From NCBI GenBank assembly GCA_026225435.1, contig JAMFST010000667.1, forward strand, positions 1 to 9,444: a stretch of 9,444 bases of DNA. The letters run 5' to 3'. This DNA comes from Labilithrix luteola. GTDB lineage: Bacteria; Myxococcota_A; Polyangia; Polyangiales; Polyangiaceae. Below, in pieces: positions 1-5,932 of the stretch (position 1 is the stretch's first letter; every line of letters begins with the position of its first letter). The notes below the pieces were generated by a model, which saw only the letters and a program-made list of their open reading frames with translations, made no database searches and was not told where the DNA came from. A program made the translations under genes and the position numbers.

Positions 1-27
1 GACGCGAAGGCGAAGTTCGGCGGCTGA
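1..27 (+). CDS. C-terminal end of an unidentified protein (partial)
   Basis: The first 27 bases read in frame as Asp-Ala-Lys-Ala-Lys-Phe-Gly-Gly followed by TGA. A lysine- and glycine-rich tail is a plausible protein C-terminus, but eight residues cannot identify a family. The rest of the gene lies off the left edge. It would converge on the minus-strand fragment that ends at position 34, leaving 6 bp between the stop codons. The call depends on frame and stop only, so it could be chance. Confidence 0.3.
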   Translation, partial: DAKAKFGG

Positions 28-33
28 CCGCGG

Positions 34-231
34 TCACTGGCACGAAGCGTACACTCCGTCCGTACACTGGCACGTCGTCAGCCGGCCTGGCGTCAGCGTC
101 ACGACCTGGCAGGCAATCCCCGCGCTGCACGGGTTCCCCTCGACGCAGGCGGAGGGCGCGGCGTCCGGTGAACCGGCGCCAGCATCCACCGCGACCGCGA
201 CAGCGATGACGCGCGCGGTGGAGCTTTTCGG
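34..231 (-). pseudogene. Remnant of a Cys-rich, probably exported protein (3' fragment)
   Basis: Between a stop at 232-234 and a TGA at 34-36 the minus strand is open for 66 codons. Its last 37 residues hold six cysteines spaced C-x5-C-x5-C-x12-C-x-C-x7-C, with a QCTDGVYASCQ terminus. I recognise this style from the C-termini of Cys-rich secreted proteins and lipoproteins of Myxococcota. Upstream lies a short Ala/Gly/Pro/Asp-rich stretch (VDAGAGSPDAAPSAC), like the linker that follows a lipobox in such proteins. No ATG is in frame. The only usual start is GTG at 187-189, which gives 51 residues with no Shine-Dalgarno and no signal peptide. The thiolase gene ends only 8 bp before the open frame begins, so the N-terminal part appears deleted. 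Alternatives are a genuine 51-residue protein or a chance open frame; the cysteine spacing argues against chance. Confidence 0.45.
186..221 (-). terminator. Stem-loop shortly after the thiolase stop codon
   Basis: CCACCGCG (186-193) and CGCGGTGG (214-221) form a perfect 8-bp inverted repeat with a 20-nt loop. It lies 18 nt after the thiolase stop on the transcribed strand. No T-run follows, so it is not a canonical intrinsic terminator. It may act as a 3' stabilising hairpin or simply reflect GC-rich sequence in the Cys-rich remnant. Confidence 0.22.
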
Positions 232-239
232 TCACGCCT

Positions 240-1424
240 TCAGACCGTGTCGTACAGCGTCACCACGCAGGCGCCGCCGAGCCCCAGGTTGTGCTGCAGC
301 CCCAGCTTGGCGCCGGCGACCTGGCGCTTGTCGGCGCGGCCGCGCAGCTGGTGAACCAGCTCGGTGCACTGGGCGAGACCGGTGGCGCCGAGCGGGTGCC
401 CCTTGGACAGAAGACCGCCGGACGGATTGGTGACGACCTTACCGCCGTAGGTGTTGTCCCCCGCCTCGACGAACTTCTCCGCGTCGCCTTCCTTGCAGAG
501 GCCGAGCGCCTCGTAGGTGATCAGCTCATTCTGCGCGAAGCAGTCGTGCAGCTCGACGACGTCGATGTCCTCGGGGCCGATGCCGGCCGCCTCGTACACC
601 GACTTGGCCGCGCTCTTGGCCATGTCGAAGCCGACCAGCTGGCGCATGTCCTTGGCGTCGAAGGTCGAGTGGTAGTCGGTGGTCATCGCCTGCGCGCGGA
701 TGCGCACGGGGGCGTCGAGGTCGTGCTTCTTGGCGAACGCCGGCGAGACGAGCAGCGCCGCCGCCGCGCCGCACGTGGGCGGGCAGGCCATCAGGCGGGT
801 CATCACGCCCGGCCACATGAACGGGGACTTCATCACGTCGTCCTCGGTGACCACCTGGCGGAAGACCGCCATCGGGTTGTTGGACGCGTGCCGGCTCGCC
901 TTCGCGCGGATCTTGGCGAAGGTCTCCAGCTTGGTGCCGTACTGTTTCATGTGCGCGAGCCCGGCGCCGCCGAAGTAGCGCAGCGCCAGCGGCACGCCGT
1001 CCGGCTTCTCCAGCGCGTCGGCCGCCGTCTCGAAGTGCTCGAAGGGGCTCGGGCGATCCTCGAAGATGCTGCCGATGGCGCCCGGGCGCATCGTCTCGAA
1101 GCCGACGGCGAGCACGCACTCGGCGGCGCCCCCCTGGATGGCCTGGCGCGCGAGGAACAGCGCCGTCGAGCCGGTGGAGCAGTTGTTGTTCACGTTGATG
1201 ACCGGCACCCCGGTCATCCCCACGTCGTAGGCGACGCGCTGGCCGCACGTCGAGTCGCCGTACACGTATCCGGCGTACACCTGCTGGACATCGTCGTACG
1301 ACAGCTTCGCATCGGCGAGGGCCGCGCGGATGGCCGCGGCTCCCATCGTCGGATACGGCTCGGCCGCCGACGGCTTCGCGAACGGAATCATCCCCACACC
1401 GGCAACCAGGACGTCTTGGCTCAT
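240..1424 (-). CDS. SCP2/lipid-transfer-type thiolase (acetyl-CoA acetyltransferase family)
   Basis: This 394-residue enzyme is predicted to cleave a 3-ketoacyl-CoA with CoA, or to catalyse a related carbon-carbon bond reaction, in the cytoplasm. The nucleophile Cys82 sits in NNNCSTGSTALF (residues 79-90). HDCF (293-296) replaces the HEAF of classical thiolases, which is typical of the sterol-carrier-protein-x branch. The catalytic His343 is in GHPLGATG (342-349), and the C-terminus carries QHNLGLGGACVVTLY. Length matches the thiolase part of SCP-x. No C-terminal SCP2 sterol-binding domain follows and no DUF35 partner gene is visible. The start MSQDVLVAGVGMIPF agrees with the usual family N-terminus; an in-frame ATG at 1448 would add eight residues, and neither start has a clear Shine-Dalgarno. 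It is the last gene of the operon, 50 bp after the ligase. Family assignment is firm; the substrate is unknown. Confidence 0.92.
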   Translation of the reverse strand: MSQDVLVAGVGMIPFAKPSAAEPYPTMGAAAIRAALADAKLSYDDVQQVYAGYVYGDSTCGQRVAYDVGMTGVPVINVNNNCSTGSTALFLARQAIQGGAAECVLAVGFETMRPGAIGSIFEDRPSPFEHFETAADALEKPDGVPLALRYFGGAGLAHMKQYGTKLETFAKIRAKASRHASNNPMAVFRQVVTEDDVMKSPFMWPGVMTRLMACPPTCGAAAALLVSPAFAKKHDLDAPVRIRAQAMTTDYHSTFDAKDMRQLVGFDMAKSAAKSVYEAAGIGPEDIDVVELHDCFAQNELITYEALGLCKEGDAEKFVEAGDNTYGGKVVTNPSGGLLSKGHPLGATGLAQCTELVHQLRGRADKRQVAGAKLGLQHNLGLGGACVVTLYDTV

Positions 1425-1474
1425 GATGCGTCGAAGGTAGCGCGTCATGTCCACGCTTGCTACCCGCCGGTAAC

Positions 1475-3016
1475 TTATGACGCAGCGAGCAATTTGCTCC
1501 GGATCTCCTTCTTCAGCACCTTGCCCACCTTGGAGCGCGGCAGATCCGGCCAGATCTCCACCTGTTTCGGCGACTTGACGCTGCCGATGCGCGCCTTGAC
1601 GAAGGCCTTCACCTCGTCCGGATCCACGGTCGCGCCCGGCTTGAGCAGGAGCACCGCGGTCACCCGCTCGCCCCACTTGTCGTCCGGCAGGCCGACGATG
1701 GCGCAATCCTGCACCTGCGGGTGCTGCATCAGCGTCTGCTCCACCTCCGACGAGTACACGTTGAACCCGCCGGTGATGATCATGTCCTTGGCGCGGTCGA
1801 CGATGAAGAGGAAGCCGTCGTCGTCGAGGTAGCCGACGTCCCCGGTGTGGTGCCAGCCGAAGCGGCTCACCTCGCGCGTGGCCTCCTCGTTCTTGTAGTA
1901 GCCGGCCATCACCAGCGAGCTGCGCACGACGATCTCGCCGCGCTCGCCCGGCGCCAGCAGGTTGCCGCCGTCGTCCATGATCGCCGCGGTCACCAGCGGC
2001 GAGATGCGCCCCGCCGAGGCGAGCTTCTCCTTGGCGATCGTCCCGTCGGCGCGAAAGTGATCGGCCGGCGCCATCATCGAGATGAACATCGGCGCCTCCG
2101 ACTGCCCGAAGAGCTGCGCCATCACCGGCCCGATGCGCTTGATCGCTTCTTCCAGCTTCTCCGCGGACATGGGCGCCGCGCCGTACCAGAAGCACTCGAG
2201 CGAGCCGAGATTGGCCTTCTCGAGATCCGGCTTGGCCAGCAGCATGTAGATCACCGTCGGCGGCAGGAAGGTGTGCGTCACCTGGTGCTCGCTGATCAGC
2301 GCGAGGAACTCGGGCAGATCGGCGTGCGGCATGATGACGATCTTCGCGCCCAGGCAGAGCAGCGGAAAACAGAGCACGCCGGCCGCGTGCGTCAGCGGCG
2401 GCAGCGCGAGGTACACCGGCGGTTCGCCGCGCGGGAACGGGTAGCCCATCAAGGTGAGCGCGCTCATCGTCTCGAGGTTCCGCCCGGTCAGCATCACCCC
2501 CTTCGGGCGGCCAGTCGTCCCCCCGGTGCCGACGATCATGGCGAGATCGTCGTTCGGCTCGGCGGACCACGGGGTGTCCTCGAGCCCGGCGGACCAGCGC
2601 TCGAGCGACGGGACGGCGCCGTCCTCGCCGTCGATGCAGACCACCGTCTTCAGCTTCGGCAGCGACCCGCGGATCCGCTCCACCAGCGGCGCGTAGGCCT
2701 TCTGGTAGAAGAGGCAGCTGCAGTCGAACGCGTCCAGGATCTCCTGGTTCTCCGCCGCCTCGTTGCGCGGATTGATCGGCGTCCACACCGCCCCCGCGCG
2801 CGAGATGGCGAAGACGCAGGCGAACGAGATGGGATCGTTCGACGAGAGGATCGCCACCTTGTCCCCCGGCCGCACGCCATCGCGCGCGAGCGCCCGGCCG
2901 ACCTTGTACGAATGTGCCTGCACCTGCCGGTACGACAGGCTCCGCTCGTGCATCACGAGACAGGGCGCTTCCGCGCCGAGCGACGCCCCCTTGTCGAGAA
3001 AGTCGATCAGTCGCAT
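1475..3016 (-). CDS. AMP-forming acyl-CoA synthetase/ligase (FadD-like)
   Basis: This 513-residue member of the ANL superfamily is expected to activate a carboxylic acid to its acyl-adenylate with ATP and then to the CoA thioester. Core motifs appear in order: the phosphate-binding loop GTGGTTGRPKGV (163-174), the A5 motif as FGQSE (303-307), TGD (391-393), the hinge region DRAKDMIITGGFNVYSSEVE (407-426), and the A10 motif PRSKVGK with the adenylation lysine at Lys499. All catalytic landmarks are present and the length is normal. The start MRLIDFLDKG is chosen because AGGGAG lies 5 nt upstream; the frame stays open further upstream only because of antisense and out-of-frame GC-rich sequence in the reductase gene. 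Third gene of the operon, 32 bp after the reductase. The partners suggest a fatty, branched or polycyclic acid substrate, which is inference. Confidence 0.93.
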   Translation of the reverse strand: MRLIDFLDKGASLGAEAPCLVMHERSLSYRQVQAHSYKVGRALARDGVRPGDKVAILSSNDPISFACVFAISRAGAVWTPINPRNEAAENQEILDAFDCSCLFYQKAYAPLVERIRGSLPKLKTVVCIDGEDGAVPSLERWSAGLEDTPWSAEPNDDLAMIVGTGGTTGRPKGVMLTGRNLETMSALTLMGYPFPRGEPPVYLALPPLTHAAGVLCFPLLCLGAKIVIMPHADLPEFLALISEHQVTHTFLPPTVIYMLLAKPDLEKANLGSLECFWYGAAPMSAEKLEEAIKRIGPVMAQLFGQSEAPMFISMMAPADHFRADGTIAKEKLASAGRISPLVTAAIMDDGGNLLAPGERGEIVVRSSLVMAGYYKNEEATREVSRFGWHHTGDVGYLDDDGFLFIVDRAKDMIITGGFNVYSSEVEQTLMQHPQVQDCAIVGLPDDKWGERVTAVLLLKPGATVDPDEVKAFVKARIGSVKSPKQVEIWPDLPRSKVGKVLKKEIRSKLLAAS

Positions 3017-3021
3017 GGAAG

Positions 3022-3027
3022 CTCCCT
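3022..3027 (-). promoter_or_regulatory. Ribosome binding site of the acyl-CoA ligase
   Basis: On the minus strand AGGGAG stands 5 nt before the ATG at 3016. It decides the start within a frame that remains open far upstream. Confidence 0.65.
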
Positions 3028-3048
3028 GGCGCGCGTGCGCGGTTTGAC

Positions 3049-4170
3049 TCAGCTCTGGAAGGTGATGCTCGGCTCGAGGACCAGGCCGAAGCTGCGCAGG
3101 ATGCCGAGCAGCTCGCGGTGGCCGAAGGCCTGGCAGGCCGAGGCGAAGCCGACGCGCTTGGGCGGCTGCTGCGACAAGGAGAGCGCTGCGTACGCCTGCA
3201 GGAGCCCGGTCTGCTTGTAGTTGCTGTTTCCGTGGATCACGCAGTGCGCGCGCCCGAGCGGACCGGTCGCGTAGACCGAGTCGACCGAGGTGTTCACGCG
3301 CGGGTTCTCGCGCGGGGGCATGGCCGCCTGCACCGAGGCAGCGATCTTCCCCAGCTCGATCTCCTGCTGGTCCTTGGAGAGCGGCTTGATCTTCTCCTCG
3401 ACCATCTGCACGGTCGCGGCGACGCCCTTCATCACGCTGCGATCGAGCACGCCGCCGAGCGCCTTCACGCTGATGACGCGCGGGTCGTTCTTGAACCAGA
3501 TCGGGTGGCTGGTGCCGCCCCAGGGGAGCACCAGCGCCGTCTCGTGCTGGCCGGGGACGACCGCCTCGGCGGTCATCAGCGGGTCCCACTTCACCAGCTG
3601 GTTGTTCTGCAGGTGGAACCAGTCCGCCTTGAGGATGGTGAAGATGGTCTGCGTCGATGCGTAGGTGGGGAAGCCCTTCCACAGGACGAGGATGTCGAGC
3701 GTGTCCAGGCCCGGCTTCTCGAGGCACAGCTGCGCGGCGATCTCGCCGGTGGTGTACATCTGGGCGACGCCGGGGCTGAGGAGCAGCCCCTTGGCGGCGA
3801 ACTTGTCGCCCCAGCGGGTCTGCGCGTCGAGGAGCCAGTCCTGCTCGCCGGTGGCGTCGAGGTAGTGCGTGCCGGCGGCGAGGCAGGCCTCGACCACCTC
3901 CGGACCGTGCTTGATGAACGGGCCGACGAGGTTGGAGACCACCTTGGCGCCGCGGAAAAGCTCGGTCAGCGCGCCGACCTCGTGGGGGACCTCGACGACC
4001 TCGTGATCGACGGTCTCGATGCCCGGCACCTTGTCGAGCACCTCCTGGATCTTCTTCTTGTTGCGCCCTGCGGCGATGAACGGCAGGTGCAGCTCGCGCA
4101 GGTACTCACAGACGAGACGCCCGGTGTACCCATTCGCGCCGTAGACGATGACCGGTTTCTTGGTAGCCAT
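3049..4170 (-). CDS. Saccharopine-dehydrogenase-like NAD(P)-binding oxidoreductase
   Basis: This 373-residue protein opens with KKPVIVYGANGYTGRLVCEY, a Rossmann dinucleotide-binding loop with GANGYTGR at residues 11-18. VSNLVGPFIKHGPEVVEACL follows (78-97), with THYLDATGE at 101-109. This layout is typical of the saccharopine dehydrogenase NADP-binding fold, as also found in trans-acting enoyl reductases of actinobacterial lipid synthesis. True lysine-pathway saccharopine dehydrogenase is unlikely given the acyl-CoA gene neighbours. The C-terminal half (about 150-373) is soluble and has no motif I can name. I place the start at ATG 4170 (MATKKPV), which puts the Rossmann strand at the expected distance; GGAGA lies 11 nt upstream. 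An ATG 16 codons earlier would overlap the end of the SDR gene. Second gene of the operon, 28 bp after the SDR. The redox reaction is unassigned. Confidence 0.85.
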   Translation of the reverse strand: MATKKPVIVYGANGYTGRLVCEYLRELHLPFIAAGRNKKKIQEVLDKVPGIETVDHEVVEVPHEVGALTELFRGAKVVSNLVGPFIKHGPEVVEACLAAGTHYLDATGEQDWLLDAQTRWGDKFAAKGLLLSPGVAQMYTTGEIAAQLCLEKPGLDTLDILVLWKGFPTYASTQTIFTILKADWFHLQNNQLVKWDPLMTAEAVVPGQHETALVLPWGGTSHPIWFKNDPRVISVKALGGVLDRSVMKGVAATVQMVEEKIKPLSKDQQEIELGKIAASVQAAMPPRENPRVNTSVDSVYATGPLGRAHCVIHGNSNYKQTGLLQAYAALSLSQQPPKRVGFASACQAFGHRELLGILRSFGLVLEPSITFQS

Positions 4171-4198
4171 TTTCGCTCTTATCTCCGTGCTGTCCTGA

Positions 4199-4993
4199 TC
4201 ACATGCCCATGCCGCCATCGACGGGAAGACCGATTCCCGTGATGAAGCGGGCGGCGTCCGACGCGAGGAACACGATCGCGTCGGCCATGTCCTCGACGTT
4301 GCCGAGGCGGCCGAGCGGGGTCTGCTCGACCACGCCGGCGATGGCCGCCTGCATGTCCGGCGCGAGGCCCACCTTGACGATGTCCTCGGCCAGCTGGATC
4401 CCCATCGTGGTGGCGACGAGGCCCGGGTAGACGCAGTTGACGCGCACGCCGTAGCCGAGCTTCCCCGACTCCATGGCGGCGATGCGGGTCATGCGGTCGA
4501 CCGCCGACTTGGTGCCCGAGTAACCGGCGATCGCCGGGAAGGCGATGGTGGCGGCGACCGAGGCGATGTTGATGACCGCTCCGCCCTTGCCAGCCGGACC
4601 ACCCGGCTTCATCGCGCGGAACGCGTGCTTCATGCCGAGCGCGGTGCCCACGATGTTGACGTCGAGCATCTTGCGCAGCTTGTCGGCGTCGAAGTCGATC
4701 ACCAGCGAGGTGACCTCGATGCCGGCGTTGTTCACCAGCAGATCGAAGCCCCCCTGATCGGCGATGGTCTGCTTGACCGCGCGCTCCCAGTCGGCGTCGC
4801 TGGTGACGTCCATTTTGACAAATTTAGCTTTGGAGCCGAGCGATCTGGCCGTCTCCGCCCCTTCTTTCTCGAGCACGTCGGCGAGGGTGACGCTCGCTCC
4901 CGCCTTCACGAACGCGGCGGCAATTCCCGCTCCGAAGCCGCGCGCACCACCGGTGACCAGTGCTTTTCGTCCTTCGAGTCCGTAGATCGACAT
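4199..4993 (-). CDS. Short-chain dehydrogenase/reductase (classical SDR)
   Basis: This 264-residue classical SDR is predicted to interconvert a hydroxyl and a keto group using a nicotinamide cofactor. Visible motifs are TGGARGFG (14-21) for cofactor binding, NNAG (88-91), the active-site tetrad Asn113-Ser145-Tyr158-Lys162 (YSGTK at 158-162), PG (190-191), and the C-terminal VDGGMGM. Asp39 at the end of the second beta strand (TLADV) is the residue that normally favours NAD(H) over NADP(H). Length is standard and no membrane segment is seen. The start is well supported by AGGAGG 6 nt upstream. It is the first gene of the operon, divergent from the TetR gene across 156 bp. In an acyl-CoA pathway it could act as a 3-hydroxyacyl-CoA or hydroxysteroid-type dehydrogenase; the sequence alone cannot choose. 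Confidence 0.93.
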   Translation of the reverse strand: MSIYGLEGRKALVTGGARGFGAGIAAAFVKAGASVTLADVLEKEGAETARSLGSKAKFVKMDVTSDADWERAVKQTIADQGGFDLLVNNAGIEVTSLVIDFDADKLRKMLDVNIVGTALGMKHAFRAMKPGGPAGKGGAVINIASVAATIAFPAIAGYSGTKSAVDRMTRIAAMESGKLGYGVRVNCVYPGLVATTMGIQLAEDIVKVGLAPDMQAAIAGVVEQTPLGRLGNVEDMADAIVFLASDAARFITGIGLPVDGGMGM

Positions 4994-4999
4994 GGCGCC

Positions 5000-5005
5000 C
5001 CTCCT
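5000..5005 (-). promoter_or_regulatory. Strong ribosome binding site of the SDR gene
   Basis: The minus strand carries AGGAGG followed by GG, 6 nt before the ATG at 4993. It is the best Shine-Dalgarno in the window and suggests this operon is translated from a leadered mRNA, unlike several + strand genes here. Confidence 0.8.
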
Positions 5006-5020
5006 GGGAAGTTTGGACGA

Positions 5021-5049
5021 CTGTTCAGATTTATTTGGTCACTCGTCAA
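5021..5049 (-). promoter_or_regulatory. Candidate promoter of the SDR-thiolase operon
   Basis: On the minus strand TTGACG (5049-5044) matches the -35 consensus at five of six bases. At the usual 17-bp spacing the -10 would be GAACAG (5026-5021), a poor match. An AT-rich stretch (AAATAAATC) lies between them. The -35 is convincing and the -10 is not, so the promoter may need an activator, use another sigma factor, or start elsewhere in this AT-rich patch. TTGACG directly abuts the first GACGCA motif at 5050-5055. Confidence 0.35.
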
Positions 5050-5107
5050 GACGCAAAACGGTGCCGCAATGCAGCGTTTTTCTGCGTCGCGCCGATGACG
5101 CAAAGCG
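5050..5107. repeat. Three GACGCA-type motifs, direct and inverted, in the divergent control region
   Basis: GACGCAAAACG (5050-5060) recurs as GACGCAAAGCG (5097-5107), 10 of 11 bases alike. An inverted copy, CGTTTTTCTGCGTC (5075-5088), reads GACGCAGAAAAACG on the other strand. The first and inverted copies make an imperfect inverted repeat with arms about 14 bp apart. The set lies between the two divergent start codons, overlapping the likely operon promoter, which fits regulator binding sites. Confidence 0.4.
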
Positions 5108-5111
5108 GCGC

Positions 5112-5125
5112 TCGAACTTGTTCGA
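5112..5125. promoter_or_regulatory. Candidate TetR operator palindrome
   Basis: TCGAAC-TT-GTTCGA is a perfect palindrome with 6-bp arms and a 2-nt centre. It ends 24 bp before the tetR start codon and 8 bp before a -10-like TACCCT (5134-5139). This position would allow autorepression. TetR-family dimers usually bind short palindromes in exactly this kind of divergent intergenic region; binding here is inferred. Confidence 0.5.
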
Positions 5126-5149
5126 CGATGCGCTACCCTCGTCTCCGTC

Positions 5150-5932
5150 ATGGCGAAGGAATCGAAGCCCGTCCCCACGTCCCCGAAGTTCGCCGAGAGG
5201 CGCGCGGAGCTGGCCGAGGCCGCGCTCAAGACGCTGGCCGAGCTGGGATACGCCCGCACCAGCCTGCGCGAGATCGCGCAGAACACGGCGTTCTCCCACG
5301 GCGTGCTGCACTACTACTTCAAGGACAAGGTGGACCTCATCATGTGCTGCGTGCGGCAGTACAAGGCGCGCTGCGTGACGCGCTACGACGAGACGGTCGC
5401 CACCGCGACCAGCGCCGACGAGCTGGCGCGCGGCTTCGCCGAGACCATGGCGCAGACCATCGTCGACGAGGGGACGCTGCACCGCCTCTGGTACGACCTG
5501 CGCGTGCAGAGCCTCTTCGAGCCGTCCTTCCGCGAGGACGTGCGCGCGATCGACGACAGCTTGCAGCGCATGGTGTGGCGGGTGGTCGTCGAGCACGCGA
5601 AGCTGTCCGGCAGCAAGCCCGGGGTGTCACCGGCGCTGGCCTACGCGCTCTTCGACGGGGTCTTCCAGCGCAGCTTGATGGGCTACCTGCACGGCCGCCG
5701 GGGCGCGCTGGTGGAGCTGAAGAAGCAGGTGATCGAGACGCTCGGCGGCCTCGCTCAAGCCGCTCCTCACGCTGGCGCCGCCAGCACCGCGGGCACGCGC
5801 AGCGGATCGGCGCGGAAGACGAAGGAGCGCACCGTCGCCAGGCGCGCCAGCTCGCGTGACGAGCGCGGCCCCTCGTCGTCGGTCAGCCCGAGGGCGAAGC
5901 CGAGAGCGCCGAGGATCGCCTCGGCGGTGTGA
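5150..5932 (+). CDS. TetR/AcrR-family transcriptional regulator with basic C-terminal tail
   Basis: The N-terminal DNA-binding domain is clear. A helix rich in Ala/Glu (residues 15-33) leads to TSLREIAQNTAFSHGVLHYY (37-56), a helix-turn-helix, then FKDKVDLI, the usual TetR signature. Residues about 70-200 form the helical ligand-binding and dimerisation part. Family members are often near 200 residues. Here residues 206-260 are an extra Ala/Ser/Arg/Lys-rich tail with no expected fold, encoded antisense to the 3' end of gluQ. The ATG at 5150 has no Shine-Dalgarno; TACCCT 10 nt upstream looks like a -10 box, suggesting a near-leaderless transcript. It faces the SDR gene across 156 bp, so it probably controls that operon and itself, with an acyl-CoA or related ligand as inducer (inference from context). 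Confidence 0.9.
   Translation: MAKESKPVPTSPKFAERRAELAEAALKTLAELGYARTSLREIAQNTAFSHGVLHYYFKDKVDLIMCCVRQYKARCVTRYDETVATATSADELARGFAETMAQTIVDEGTLHRLWYDLRVQSLFEPSFREDVRAIDDSLQRMVWRVVVEHAKLSGSKPGVSPALAYALFDGVFQRSLMGYLHGRRGALVELKKQVIETLGGLAQAAPHAGAASTAGTRSGSARKTKERTVARRASSRDERGPSSSVSPRAKPRAPRIASAV
5767..5932. other. 166-bp antisense overlap of the tetR and gluQ 3' ends
   Basis: The tetR frame has no stop until 5930-5932, while gluQ on the other strand ends at 5767. The shared stretch encodes the last 55 residues of TetR and the last 55 of GluQ. The GluQ side is the conserved one: its DPLRVP motif (residues 309-314) falls inside. No intrinsic terminator is visible for either gene here. Confidence 0.75.

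Noticed and set aside
35..74. Direct repeats CACTGGCACG (35-44, 65-74) and CGTACACT (48-55, 61-68), considered as an att site or iterons
   Set aside because: They fall inside the Cys-rich reading frame and encode its repeated Cys-Gln pairs in part; there are only two copies each and no integrase or Rep gene nearby.
291..1832. 513-codon open frame antisense to the thiolase and ligase
   Set aside because: It has the Arg/Val/Leu/His-rich composition of an antisense shadow in GC-rich DNA, with no domain, and it crosses a gene boundary. The same holds for the plus-strand frames at 1721-3220 and 2914-4242.
240..2786. One long minus-strand frame joining the thiolase to 450 extra N-terminal residues, resembling a fusion
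   Set aside because: The upstream part is the ligase gene read in a wrong frame; it is Arg/Ala/Gly-rich without motifs. The ligase motifs are all in the other frame, which has its own stop at 1475.
1475..3727. Ligase frame extended upstream to 750 residues
   Set aside because: Everything before MRLIDFL is low-complexity out-of-frame reading of the reductase gene, and AGGGAG marks the start at 3016.
5767..5932. A tetR frameshift or sequencing error as the cause of the long C-terminal tail
   Set aside because: The helical core runs in frame to about residue 200 without a break, so an error is not needed. It cannot be excluded without reads or relatives, so the tail is reported as a finding instead.
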